A DNA stretch of 64,000 nt from Saccharothrix tamanrassetensis (GTDB lineage: Bacteria > Actinomycetota > Actinomycetes > Mycobacteriales > Pseudonocardiaceae): NCBI RefSeq assembly GCF_014203665.1, contig NZ_JACHJN010000001.1, positions 248,001-312,000 of the forward strand, read 5' to 3'. Shown here one piece after another: positions 27,501-35,953 of the stretch; the first letter of the stretch is position 1; every line of letters starts with the position of its first letter. Both the position numbers and the translations under genes were made by a program. Below the pieces are notes generated by a model. The model was not told where the DNA came from. It made no database searches and saw nothing but the letters and a program-made list of their open reading frames with translations.

Positions 27501-27732
27501 CCAGCGCGGTGACGTCGAGATCGCCGTCCAGCCGCAGGACGACCGGCATGTGGTACGCCCCCGCGTCCGGGTCGAGCCGGCCGAGCAGCCACAACCTGTT
27601 CTCGGAGAAGGACAACGGCCGGTCGCCGGTGTCCGGGAGGGCGCGCAGCGGCGGGAGTCCGCGCTGCCGCGCGTGCACCGCGCGGACCGCGTCGAAGAAC
27701 CGCGCTCCCCGGCATTCCCGCTGGTCGCTCAT
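24541..27732 (-). CDS. NRPS module C-A-T, predicted beta-alanine-like substrate
   Basis: The protein has 1063 residues. The condensation domain (about 35-460) has an intact HHVVSDG (His161-Gly167). The adenylation domain (about 490-975) has YTSGSTGRPKG and YETGDRGRRR. The specificity residues read by alignment to GrsA are V-D-W-T-I-S-L-A-D plus the invariant Lys, one change from the published beta-alanine code VDWVISLADK. Loss of Asp235 with Asp at 236 is typical for beta-amino acids. The T domain has FFALGGHSLL. There is no epimerase or thioesterase domain. ATG 27732 overlaps the thioesterase stop. It should add a beta-amino acid, probably beta-alanine. The code was read by eye. Confidence 0.9.
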   Translation of the reverse strand: MSDQRECRGARFFDAVRAVHARQRGLPPLRALPDTGDRPLSFSENRLWLLGRLDPDAGAYHMPVVLRLDGDLDVTALEVALNSLVQRHDVLRTTFPVVDSEPVARVTPFRPTPLRVEQVADLAGRAAEIVAEPMDLAEGPLFRARLLRAGPDRHALVLCLHHVVSDGWSLGILAGELAESYRGGTPAAPAVRYADFARWEREALTGESLDGLVRHWRERLAGLPPVSAPPSDLARPARRGHRGGRTRFTLTGARAARLDEFVRREDVSPFVFFLAGLFALLHRYSEQDDLAVGTVVANRNRAELEKVVGCFINTLVLRVDLSGDPSFRDLLTRVHASYVDAFAHQDLPFDQLVARLAPNRDPVRDPVVQVMLTYQNANPVPWRLDGLDVGPLRVERETARFDLALSVREADGYRCALEYSKDLFTDDGAGWFADNLDSLIGAALDAPDEPLSRLVLTDDVPSSAAGRPLAVPDRLLHELFAEQATRTPDAPALVADVVLSYREVDERSNRLANLLRENGIKGGVLVAVHQRRSVESVVSVLAVLKAGGAYLPLDPAYPAAHLAWPLENAPVRLVLTTTDDRDGLPRHDLPTIAVDAAGLERRPATPPPPADAPDGLAYVLYTSGSTGRPKGVRGVHSATVNRLAWMWDERPFEAGEVCVHKTALGFVDSQWEMFGGLLRGVPTVVLSDDVVRDGAALVRSLAGHQVSRITLVPSLLHALLDAFPDLGDRLPRLRHWITSGEAVPVELVRRFHRQVPGAALWNLYGSTEVAADCTWFDTADLGDAATVPIGRPIANTSVYVLDPSLRPVPVGMPGRIHVGGAALADGYLDPDDRFRPNPFAPGRLYETGDRGRRRHDGTIEFLGRDGGTVKVRGFRVGPAEVEHAVLTHPDVARAAVVAVDAPGGTRLVCAVVPAPSAAPTPGELLDFLGRLLPAHQVPSAIRVVAELPSTPSGKLDRRALAEAGREAPPVPAGRPETAVQRAIAAIWGELLATDQVGPADDFFALGGHSLLAMRVLGRVRESLGVEIPFQRFFDLRTVRALAEAVEHAPQATNTDPTDHEGTL

Positions 27733-28445
27733 CGCCGCACGTTCCTTTCCGGTCGGCGCACCGCGGACTCGAGGGTCCGCCACAGCCGGGGCCAGTCTTC
27801 GGTGAAGTACAGGTGCCCGCCCGGCAGCTCGATCAGCTCGAACGACGACGAGGTCCACGCCTGCCACCGCAGGCACGCCTCGGCGGGCACCGCGTCGTCG
27901 TCCACGCCACGCAGCGCGGTGATCGGGAAGGGCAGCGGGACGAGATCCGCCTGGTAGCCCGACAGGAGCGCGACGTCCGCGCGGAGCGTGGGCAACAGCA
28001 GTCCACGCAGTTCCGGGACCGACCACAGGTCCGACTCGGCACCCGTGCCACGGCGAACCCAGGCGACCAGGTCGTCGTCGTCCAGGGTCGCCGGGTAGGA
28101 GGGCCGGGTCGTGGCCGGGTCCGCCGCGCCGCCGACCACGAGCCGGGTCGGCCACGGAGCGTTCGCCGCGACCAGTTCCCGTGCGACCTCGAACGCCAGC
28201 ACGGCCCCGAAACTGTGACCGTACAAGGCGAACGGCGATCCGCAGACCAGGTTCAGCACCCGTTCGGCGCACCGTGCCGCAGCCTCCGACATGGAGCCGT
28301 AGGGCGGCTCGGTGAACAGCTCCTCGCGGCCCGGCAACTGGACCGGCACCACGCGGAGCACGTCGGACTCGTAGTCCTGCCAAGGCCGGTACAGGCCCGC
28401 GCCGGCGCCCGCGTGCGGCAGGCACATCAGCTTCGTCCGCGTCAT
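27729..28445 (-). CDS. Type II (external) thioesterase
   Basis: The protein has 238 residues with an alpha/beta hydrolase fold of the RifR/GrsT class. It starts KLMCLPHAGAGAGLYRPW, carries the nucleophile Ser78 in LYGHSFGAV, and has the late His in LPGGHLYFTEDW; the acidic member lies near LRGVDDDAVPAE. These enzymes clear mis-acylated or stalled carrier proteins, and in some pathways release the product. As neither NRPS has a cis thioesterase, this protein may also perform release. ATG 28445 overlaps the upstream condensation gene and its stop overlaps the downstream NRPS, so it is fully coupled to both. Confidence 0.9.
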   Translation of the reverse strand: MTRTKLMCLPHAGAGAGLYRPWQDYESDVLRVVPVQLPGREELFTEPPYGSMSEAAARCAERVLNLVCGSPFALYGHSFGAVLAFEVARELVAANAPWPTRLVVGGAADPATTRPSYPATLDDDDLVAWVRRGTGAESDLWSVPELRGLLLPTLRADVALLSGYQADLVPLPFPITALRGVDDDAVPAEACLRWQAWTSSSFELIELPGGHLYFTEDWPRLWRTLESAVRRPERNVRR

Positions 28446-29647
28446 GGCCGGCCCAGTCCGGAGAGCCGTTCGGCGAACGCGCCGGCGAGCGCGTCGAGCC
28501 GCCCGGCCCAGCCACCGCGTTCGGGCGCCTGGAACACACCCTGCCACTGCTCGCCGTCCCGGACCTCCAGCAGCACCTCGGCGTAGCCGCCGCGCGGGCT
28601 GACCGGCCGTGAGCGCAACCGGGCCGGACCGGCGTCGTGACGGGTGCGCGGCCAGCTCTGGTAGAGCAGCGTGGCCTGGTACAACGGCATCCGCCGTCGA
28701 GTCCCGGGCGCGCAGGCCGCGACGATGTCCTCGATCGGCAGCTCGCTGTGCGTCAGCGCGTCCACGGTGGACTGCCAGGTTCGCCGGAGCCCACCGGCAC
28801 GGCCCGCCCCGGTCAGCCGGATCGGCAGCATGTTGATCAGACAGCCGATCTCGCGCTCGGTGCCGGGCGGTCGGTCCGCGAACACCGTGCCCACGCAGAG
28901 GTCTTCGGCGCCGCCGACGTCGCCCAGCGCGGACGCGTACGCCCACAGCGCCACCGCGAACACCGACATGCCCGCACTCATGGCGTGCGCGCGCAACCGG
29001 TCCGTCTCCGCGACCGGGCAGTGCCACGCGTGCTCGACCACCGGACCGCGGGTCAGCTCGCGCAGACTCGTCGGTGCGCCGAAGTCGGGCAGCTCCGGCA
29101 CGTCGGCCAGCCGGTCGCGCCAATGCCGTTCGAGCACGGCCCGCCGGGACGCGGCGATCACCGGCTCCGGGCGGCGGGGCAGCACACCGAGGTCGGCCCG
29201 GCCCGAGTCGAGCGCCTGCCGGTACGCCTCGGCGAGGTCGGCGGTGAACACCTGGCCGGACAGCCCGTCGAACACGATGTGGTGCACCACGACGAACAGG
29301 TCACCGCCCCGCAGGCCCGCCCGGACCAGCCCGCCCTCGGCCAGGTCGAACGGCACGGCGGTCAGCGCCCCCGGCACGTCGGCGAGGTCGAGTTCCGGTG
29401 GCAGCCGCACCAGCTTCGGGCCGTCCGGCTCCGCGTGCACCCGGCGCACCAGCGACGCGCCGTGCAGCACGAACCCGGTGCGCAACGCCTCGTGCCGGAG
29501 GCAGACCGCGCGCAGCGCCTCGCCGAGCGCGGCCTCGTCGACCAGGCCGTCGATCTCGACGTGCAGCAGCACGGACCTGGTTCCCGCGCCGAGCTGTTCG
29601 GCGAACCAGAACCTGCGCTCGCACGTCGAAGCGGGCCGCGGTGTCAC
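28442..29647 (-). CDS. Free-standing NRPS condensation domain
   Basis: The protein has 401 residues, a single condensation domain with no adenylation or carrier domain. The catalytic motif is intact: VHHIVFDGLS, His122-His123 to Gly128. The later DFGAP, FADRPPGTEREIGCLINMLP and HSELPIEDIV segments match C-domain motifs C5 to C7. GTG 29647 overlaps the stop of the Thr-type NRPS. A stand-alone C domain can join an amino acid held on a free carrier protein to the growing chain, or release a chain onto a free amine. Here free carriers exist (21492-21728, 35732-35953, 37341-37583), so in-trans condensation is plausible. Confidence 0.87.
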   Translation of the reverse strand: MTPRPASTCERRFWFAEQLGAGTRSVLLHVEIDGLVDEAALGEALRAVCLRHEALRTGFVLHGASLVRRVHAEPDGPKLVRLPPELDLADVPGALTAVPFDLAEGGLVRAGLRGGDLFVVVHHIVFDGLSGQVFTADLAEAYRQALDSGRADLGVLPRRPEPVIAASRRAVLERHWRDRLADVPELPDFGAPTSLRELTRGPVVEHAWHCPVAETDRLRAHAMSAGMSVFAVALWAYASALGDVGGAEDLCVGTVFADRPPGTEREIGCLINMLPIRLTGAGRAGGLRRTWQSTVDALTHSELPIEDIVAACAPGTRRRMPLYQATLLYQSWPRTRHDAGPARLRSRPVSPRGGYAEVLLEVRDGEQWQGVFQAPERGGWAGRLDALAGAFAERLSGLGRP

Positions 29648-32610
29648 GAGGCGCCCTCCTCGATCGTCTTCACCAGGTCGGACAACGTGGAGTGCCGGAA
29701 GACGTCCCGGAGCGCCACGGCGGGGTGCCCGGCCTGGTGCAGCGCGGCGAGGACGCGCACGGCCAGCAGCGAGTTGCCGCCGATCTCGAAGAAGTTGTCC
29801 GTGCGGCGCACGTCCCGCCCGAGCACCTGCCGCCAGACCTCCGCCACCGTGAGCCCGACGCCGGTGAACGGTTCCTCGTCGGGTGCCGGCGGGTCGGCCG
29901 CGGGCGTGAGCGCGTGCACGTCGAGCTTCCCGTTGGGGGTCAACGGGAGTTCACGGATCACGGTGACGGTCGACGGGAGCAGGTGGGCGGGCAGCCTGCG
30001 CTCCAGGTACGCCCTGAGCTCCGCCACGTCCGCTCCGGTCACCGCGTAGGCGTCCAGCCGGGGCGGGTTCCCGGAGGCGACCACCGCCGCCGCCGACACC
30101 TGCCGGTGCCCGGCCAGCACCGCCCGGATCTCGCCGGGCTCGACCCGGTGGCCGCGGATCTTCACCTGGTCGTCCAGCCGGCCGAGGAACTCCAGCTCGC
30201 CGTCCGGCCGGTAGCGCCCGAGGTCGCCGCTGCGGTACGAGGTGCCGCCGGGGAACCGCCGCGCGGTCAGCTCCGGCCGGTTCAGGTAGCCCGCCGCGAC
30301 ACCCGCGCCGGCGACGTGGAGCTCACCCGCCACGCCGACCGGGACCGGGTGCCCGGCGGCGTCCCGCACGTGCACCTCCCAGCCGTCCAGCGGTCGTCCC
30401 ACCGACGGTTCGGGCCGGGCGGTGTCGGCGGCGGTGACGTCGCGCAGGGTGCAGTGGACGGTGGTCTCGGTGATCCCGTACATGTTCACCACCCGGCCGG
30501 GGAGCGGTCGCCGGTCGAACCACGGCCGCAGTGCCGTGGTGTCGAGCGGTTCACCGCCGCAGACCAGCAGCCGGACCGCGAGGTCGGCGAGCGGTGACGA
30601 GGGCAGCAGCATGGCCAGCGCGGACGGCGTCTGGCTGAGCACGGTCACCCGGTGGCGCACCAGCAGGCCGTGGAACTCGGCCGGGTCGCGGGTGGCGTAC
30701 CGCGGCACGACCACCAGCCGGCCGCCGGTCAGCAGGCAGCCCCAGACCTCCCAGACGGAGAAGTCGAAGGCGAACGAGTGCGACCAGCTCCACACGTCCG
30801 AGCCGCCGAACCCGAACTCCCTGTTGGTCGCGCGGATCAGGGCGACCACGTTGCCGTGGGTGACCACCACGCCCTTCGGGTCGCCGGTCGAACCGGACGT
30901 GTGGATCACGTAGGCCGGGTCCTCCGGTGAGGCCCGCACGGGTTGTCGCGGAGCAAGGGGTTGCGCCGTGACGTCGACCATGGTCACGTCCGGCAGCACG
31001 GCCGTGCCGTCGGTGACCACCACCCGCACCCCGGCGTCGGCGACCGTGAACGCCAGCCGTTCGGCGGGGTAGTCGGGTTCGAGCGGCACGTAAGCCCCGC
31101 CGGCCTTCAGCACCGCCAGCAGCGCCACGACCAGGCCGGCCGTGCGGTCCAGGCACACGCCCACCCGGTCACCGCGGGCCACGCCCGCCTCGGCCAGCGC
31201 ACCCGCGAGACGGGTCGACCACTCGTCCAGCTCGCGGTAGGTGAGGTCGCCGCTCGCCTCGCTCACCGCCGTCTTGTTCCGGAAGCGGTTCGCCCACAAG
31301 GCGAACAGCGAGACGACCGTGTCCTTCACCGGACCCACCGGCGCACCACGGCCCAATGCGAGCACCGCGTCCCGTTCCGGACCGGTCAGCGTGGGCACGT
31401 CGGCCAACGGGCGCTCGGCGTCGCGCGCGAACCCGGTGAGCACGGTGCGAACCTGCCCGGCGAACCGGCCCACCGCGTCCGGGCCGAACACGGATCGGCG
31501 GAAGACCAGCACGCCGTGCATCGAGCCGTCCGCGCGGTCCTTGACGTAGCAGGTCAACGGGAACGGCGCGGCGCCCGGACCGGGCGCGGGCACCGGTTCG
31601 CACCGGGTGGTGCCGTCGTCCAACGTCGGCAGCTCCGCTCGCGGCACGACGACCACCTGCGGCCCGCCGCCACCGTGCTCGCCCACCACCAGGGGCAGCG
31701 GGAAGTGCGAACGCCGGTAGGCGCGCAGTCCGGACTCGTGGGTGCGCCGCAGGTATCGGCCCACCGTGAGGTCCTCCCCCGCGTCGACCGGGATCAGCAC
31801 GGTGTTGCCGAAGTAGCCGATCGACGCGGTGTGCCGGGGCGAACGGCCGTTGACCGTCGCGCCCACCACGGGTGTGCGTACGGCGCAGTTCCGGGACAGC
31901 ACCAGCCCCACCGCCGCCAGGCACGCCGAGTACCAGCTCGCGCCCGCCGCCTCGGCGACCGACCGCACGTCGGCCCACGTCCCGGCGTCCAGGGCGAACT
32001 CGACCCGCCCGGCCCCGTCCTGGTGGTCGGGCAGGCCCCACGCGAGGTCGAGCGTGGTCGTGGCCTCGCGCAGCTCCGCGTGCAGTTCGGCCAGCCCTGC
32101 CTGGTCCCGCGCGGCGCGTTCGTTCCGGTCGGCGGACCACTCGCCGAAGGTCCCGGGCCGGGGCGGCACGCCGTCGACCAGCAGCCACCGGGCGATGTGC
32201 TCGACGGAAGCCTCGTCCACCACCAGGTGGTGCGCGCCGATGACCAGGTCGGCGGACTCCGCGGAGTACCGCAGCAGCACCAGCCGGGCCAGCGGTCCGC
32301 GCGCGAGGTCGTACGGCCCGGCGACGACGTCGTGCGGGTCGCGGTTCGGCGGACCGGCGTCGCGGACCTCCAGGCGCACCGGCCGATCGGCCGGGGCGAG
32401 GAGGAACCGTCCCCGCTCGGTGACCACCCGCGACCCGAGCACCGGGTGCCACCGGACCAGCGCGGCGACCTGGTCGGCGAGCCGTGCGTCGTCCCGCGGA
32501 CCGGTCACCCGGTACACCGCGGACACCGCGTACCCGGACGGGTCGGCACCCGCCATTTCGGCCAGGTAAATGCCCACCTGGCCCGGCGACAATTGCCCGA
32601 CGAAAGACAC
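29644..32610 (-). CDS. NRPS module C-A-T, predicted threonine-activating
   Basis: The protein has 988 residues from the GTG at 32610 (GGGGG 5 bases upstream; a GTG at 32703 in frame would add 31 residues). The C domain (about 5-430) has HHLVVDE, His127-Glu133, with Glu replacing the usual Gly. The A domain (about 455-905) has HTSGSTGDPKG and YRSGDLGRYR. Specificity residues D-F-W-S-V-G-M-V-H plus Lys are one or two conservative changes from the threonine code DFWNIGMVHK. The T domain has FFEIGGNSLL. It is the first gene of a nine-gene operon. It begins with a C domain, so it needs an upstream donor such as a loaded free carrier. Confidence 0.9.
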   Translation of the reverse strand: MSFVGQLSPGQVGIYLAEMAGADPSGYAVSAVYRVTGPRDDARLADQVAALVRWHPVLGSRVVTERGRFLLAPADRPVRLEVRDAGPPNRDPHDVVAGPYDLARGPLARLVLLRYSAESADLVIGAHHLVVDEASVEHIARWLLVDGVPPRPGTFGEWSADRNERAARDQAGLAELHAELREATTTLDLAWGLPDHQDGAGRVEFALDAGTWADVRSVAEAAGASWYSACLAAVGLVLSRNCAVRTPVVGATVNGRSPRHTASIGYFGNTVLIPVDAGEDLTVGRYLRRTHESGLRAYRRSHFPLPLVVGEHGGGGPQVVVVPRAELPTLDDGTTRCEPVPAPGPGAAPFPLTCYVKDRADGSMHGVLVFRRSVFGPDAVGRFAGQVRTVLTGFARDAERPLADVPTLTGPERDAVLALGRGAPVGPVKDTVVSLFALWANRFRNKTAVSEASGDLTYRELDEWSTRLAGALAEAGVARGDRVGVCLDRTAGLVVALLAVLKAGGAYVPLEPDYPAERLAFTVADAGVRVVVTDGTAVLPDVTMVDVTAQPLAPRQPVRASPEDPAYVIHTSGSTGDPKGVVVTHGNVVALIRATNREFGFGGSDVWSWSHSFAFDFSVWEVWGCLLTGGRLVVVPRYATRDPAEFHGLLVRHRVTVLSQTPSALAMLLPSSPLADLAVRLLVCGGEPLDTTALRPWFDRRPLPGRVVNMYGITETTVHCTLRDVTAADTARPEPSVGRPLDGWEVHVRDAAGHPVPVGVAGELHVAGAGVAAGYLNRPELTARRFPGGTSYRSGDLGRYRPDGELEFLGRLDDQVKIRGHRVEPGEIRAVLAGHRQVSAAAVVASGNPPRLDAYAVTGADVAELRAYLERRLPAHLLPSTVTVIRELPLTPNGKLDVHALTPAADPPAPDEEPFTGVGLTVAEVWRQVLGRDVRRTDNFFEIGGNSLLAVRVLAALHQAGHPAVALRDVFRHSTLSDLVKTIEEGAS

Positions 32611-32922
32611 GCACGCCCCCGTGGTCGACCTGCCGAAAACACCGCTGAAAACTTCTCGGAATACCCGCGAGTCAACCTCGGGTGGAATTTGTCGAGCCCC
32701 CACTGTCCACCGGTCGCAACGCTCCGCACCCCGTTCGGCCTGCTGACGGAGCTAGCCGACCCGCTTGGAACGTAGCGACGGCGCGAAAACCTTGTCAAGC
32801 TCGTTCCCACCGGGCGAATCGGGGCGACTCCGCCCGCACCGACTCCTGGACAGCCGACGGGCTCCGTGGTACCTGTGGAATACACGGCTCCGACAATTGA
32901 TCGGGGCGTCCGGGGGGAAATC

Positions 32923-33909
32923 GTGTCCGTCAGTTTTCCGAATTCACCGGAAACGGCCCGCGGCCATCGGCGGTCCGGCGCGGACCGGGCCTGGGCGGCG
33001 CTGGCCGCGTACCGCGACGCGTTCACCTGCTACAGCGCCGCCGTCGCGGCGTCCTCGGCGCTGTCGCGGCCCGACTGGCGCGACACGATCGACCTGCGGC
33101 TCACCCTCGCACTGACCGGGGAACCCGCCGGCCTGTTCGGGTTCGCGCACTTCGCTCCCGGGTTCGCCGGGCGCGTGCGGTTGGCCCGCGCCGGCACGGA
33201 CTCCGCCGACGAGGCGCTCGACCGGATCACCGCCGCACTTCGCCGCGCCGAGCCGGTCGTGATCGCGGGGGACGCCCGGTGGCTGCCCTGGCAGCACGCG
33301 CGGGAGTCGGCGCCGCACTGGTTCACCGTGGTCGCCCACCCGGAGGGCGTAGAGGTGTTGGACGCGTTGGCGATGCGCACCGCCCACGGCGAACAACGTC
33401 CGACGCGGACCGTCGTGCCGATCGGCGACCTTCCCGGCCTGCTGCTCTCCGTTCCCGTCGGCGACCCGGTGTTCGCGCTGCGCGAACGGTTCGCGCTCGG
33501 CGACGACGCAGGCCCTCCCGTGCACCGCTACCGGTGGGCCGAAATCGGCGACGGACCGGTAGGCCCTGCGCCGCAGGGCATCCGGGGACCGGACGCGCTG
33601 CGCGTGCTGGCCCGGCACTTCCGCGAGCACGCCACCGAGCCGGACGCCTACCGGCAGGTGGACGACCTGTGGAGCGTCGCGCGCCATCGCGCGTGCGCCG
33701 TGCGCCGGGCGGCCGAACTCGGCCCCGGGTCGCACGACTGGACCCAGCGCTACGGCCGTGAGCTCGACCGGCGGTGGGCACAGGTCGCGCCAAGGGCCAT
33801 GTACGCGGCCATGAGCGGCGGCGCGGGGGCGCCCGCGCTGTCGGACCTGTTGGACGACCTGGCCGAACTGGAGCAGTCGGCCGCACCGCAGCTCGGCGGG
33901 TCGACGTGA
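32923..33909 (+). CDS. BtrH-like cysteine-triad acyltransferase
   Basis: The protein has 328 residues. The N-terminal part resembles BtrH-type proteins, papain-like enzymes that move an acyl or aminoacyl group from a carrier protein to an amine. Cys36 (DAFTCYSAAVA), His132 (APHWFTVVAH) and Asp147 (VEVLDAL) are spaced as a Cys-His-Asp triad. The C-terminal half is helical, Arg-rich and of unknown role. GTG 32923 has a GGGGGGAAA stretch 4 bases upstream. It opens the plus-strand operon, divergent from the NRPS operon across a 312-base gap, and its stop overlaps the fkbH-like start. It probably transfers the FkbH-derived or NRPS-derived acyl group. Confidence 0.65.
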   Translation: MSVSFPNSPETARGHRRSGADRAWAALAAYRDAFTCYSAAVAASSALSRPDWRDTIDLRLTLALTGEPAGLFGFAHFAPGFAGRVRLARAGTDSADEALDRITAALRRAEPVVIAGDARWLPWQHARESAPHWFTVVAHPEGVEVLDALAMRTAHGEQRPTRTVVPIGDLPGLLLSVPVGDPVFALRERFALGDDAGPPVHRYRWAEIGDGPVGPAPQGIRGPDALRVLARHFREHATEPDAYRQVDDLWSVARHRACAVRRAAELGPGSHDWTQRYGRELDRRWAQVAPRAMYAAMSGGAGAPALSDLLDDLAELEQSAAPQLGGST

Positions 33910-35735
33910 CGGACCTGGTCTCGCACGTCCGCACGCTGGTCGCGGAGGGCAGGTTCGACGACGCCTGGGCGTCCCTGCGTCCCGCGCTGCGGCTCGACGG
34001 CGACTACCGGTGGTTCAACCGGGCCGCCCGGCTGCTCGCCACCGCCGCCCGCCACGGCTGGACCCCCGCCTACCGCCGCGAGGCCAGGCTCGCCGTGCTC
34101 AGCACGTACGAGACCGCCGAACTCGGCGAGCTGCTGGCGGTCGCGTGCGCGGTCCACGGTCTGCGCCTGGACGTGCACCTCCCGCCGTTCGGCCAGGTGG
34201 AACAACAACTCCTGGGGTCGGCGGACGAACTCGTGGCGTTCGCCCCGACCCACGTCCTGCTCGCGCCCAGCACGCACGACCTGTCGCTGCCGGAGCTGGT
34301 GGACCGGCCCGAGGCGGTCGTGGACGAGGTCGTGGCGCGGTGGACGGGCGCTTGGCGCAGGGTGCTGGAGTCGGGTGCCCGGCCGGTCCAGCACCTGTTC
34401 GTGGTGCCCGACAGCGCGGTGCTCGGCAACCTCGCCCTCGGCACGCCCCGGTCGCGGTCGAACGTGGTCCGCGAGATCAACCGCCGGCTGGCCGACGCCG
34501 CGACGCGGCGGCACGTGCTCGTCGTGGACGTCGACCGGATCGCCGCCGACATCGGCAAGAGCACCTGGTCCGACCACCGGATCTGGTACGCCACCAGGCA
34601 ACCGGCGAGCTACGACGGCCTGGCCGCGACCGCCCGCGGCACCGGCGCGGTGCTCGCCGCCGACGCGGGCCTGGGCTGCAAGTGCCTCGTGCTGGACCTG
34701 GACGGTTCGGTGTGGGGCGGGGTGGTCGGCGACGTGGGCTGGGACGGGGTGGAGGTCGGGCCGGGCGTGCGGGGGGAGGCGTTCCGGGCGTTCCAGGACT
34801 TCCTCGCGGGCGTGCGGGAGGCGGGCGTGCTGCTGGCGGTGAGTTCCAAGAACGACGAGGCGACCGCGCGGGAGCCGTTCGAGCGCAACCCGCACATGCG
34901 GTTGCGGCTGGAGGACTTCTCGGCGTTCGTCGCCGACTGGCGGCCGAAGTCCGAGCAGGTGCGGGACATCGTGGAGGCCCTGGGCATCTCGCCGGAGGAC
35001 GTGGTGCTGCTGGACGACAACCCGGCGGAGTGCCTGGAGGTCGGTCAGCGGCTGCCCGGCGTCGGCACCGTGCCGCTGACCGGTCCGGTCGCCGACTTCC
35101 CCCGGCTGGTCGCGTCGTCGGTGCTGCTCGAACCGGTGTACCGGACCGACGAGGACGCCACCCGCGCCGCGTCCTACGCCGCCCGCGACCGGGCCGAGGT
35201 CCTGCGGGCCGAAGCGGCGTCGCTGCCGGAGTTCTGGCGGTCGCTGGAGATGACCGCGCGGGTGCGGCCGGTGTCCGAGCGGACCGTGCAGCGGGCCGCC
35301 CAGTTGAGCCGCCGGACCAACCAGTTCAACCTCACGCTGCGCCGCCGCTCCCCCGCCGAGATCGACGCGCTCGGCCGCGACCCGGACTGGATCTGCCTGA
35401 CCCTCGCCCTGGCCGACCGGTTCGCCGACCACGGCATCGTCGGGCTCTGCCTGGCGGGCCCCGCCGCCGACGGCGAACTGCCGGTGGACACCCTCGTGCT
35501 GAGCTGCCGGGTGATCGGCCGCACCGCCGAGCACCACCTGCTGGCCGCCCTGTCCCGGCACGCCGCCGAGCGCGGGATCCGCCGGCTGCGCGGCCACTAC
35601 GTGCCCGGCCCGCGCAACGCGCTGGTGGCCGACCTCTACGACCGGCTCGGGTTCCGCCGCGACGGGGACGACTGGTGCCTCGACCTCACCGGGGCGCCGC
35701 CGATCGACAGCCCTCACATCCGGGAGCAGCCATGA
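33906..35735 (+). CDS. FkbH-like HAD-family glyceryl-ACP transferase
   Basis: The protein has 609 residues. An N-terminal SGNH-like region (about 45-250) precedes the HAD phosphatase-like domain with Asp264 and Asp266 in LVLDLDGSVWGGVVGDVG. Downstream are SSKNDEATA, DFSAFVADWRPKSEQ and VVLLDDNPAE. The C-terminal GNAT-like part ends FRRDGDDWCLDL. FkbH enzymes dephosphorylate 1,3-bisphosphoglycerate and load D-glycerate on an ACP, giving glyceryl-ACP for tetronates or methoxymalonyl units. The HAD site reads DGS where most members have DNT, and some activity change is possible. GTG 33906 overlaps the preceding stop and its stop overlaps the ACP gene. Confidence 0.88.
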   Translation: MTDLVSHVRTLVAEGRFDDAWASLRPALRLDGDYRWFNRAARLLATAARHGWTPAYRREARLAVLSTYETAELGELLAVACAVHGLRLDVHLPPFGQVEQQLLGSADELVAFAPTHVLLAPSTHDLSLPELVDRPEAVVDEVVARWTGAWRRVLESGARPVQHLFVVPDSAVLGNLALGTPRSRSNVVREINRRLADAATRRHVLVVDVDRIAADIGKSTWSDHRIWYATRQPASYDGLAATARGTGAVLAADAGLGCKCLVLDLDGSVWGGVVGDVGWDGVEVGPGVRGEAFRAFQDFLAGVREAGVLLAVSSKNDEATAREPFERNPHMRLRLEDFSAFVADWRPKSEQVRDIVEALGISPEDVVLLDDNPAECLEVGQRLPGVGTVPLTGPVADFPRLVASSVLLEPVYRTDEDATRAASYAARDRAEVLRAEAASLPEFWRSLEMTARVRPVSERTVQRAAQLSRRTNQFNLTLRRRSPAEIDALGRDPDWICLTLALADRFADHGIVGLCLAGPAADGELPVDTLVLSCRVIGRTAEHHLLAALSRHAAERGIRRLRGHYVPGPRNALVADLYDRLGFRRDGDDWCLDLTGAPPIDSPHIREQP

Positions 35736-35953
35736 CCGCACGACTCCGGGAGATCCTCGTGGACCTGCTGGACCTGGACCGCGAACTCGCCGACACGGAC
35801 GGGCGGCACACGGTCGAGGACTGGAACTCGTTGGCCCACGTGCGGATCGTGCACGCGTTGGAGACCGAGTTCGCGGTGCGCCTCCCGGACTGGGTGCTGA
35901 CCGCGGACCGGATCACGGTCGCGGAACTGGCCAAGCTGATCGAGTCCGCATGA
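35732..35953 (+). CDS. Acyl carrier protein paired with FkbH
   Basis: The protein has 73 residues. Ser33 in EDWNSLAHV is the phosphopantetheine site; W-N/D-S-L-x-H is the form seen in ACPs that accept glycerate from FkbH. The start overlaps the fkbH-like stop and the stop overlaps the next gene, both as ATGA. It should carry the glyceryl unit that the flanking MaoC-SDR fusion could process. Confidence 0.88.
   Translation: MTARLREILVDLLDLDRELADTDGRHTVEDWNSLAHVRIVHALETEFAVRLPDWVLTADRITVAELAKLIESA

Noticed and set aside
27021-27957. Long plus-strand frames across the NRPS genes.
   Set aside because: Low-complexity Arg/Pro/Ala shadows opposite C, A and T domains with clear motifs.
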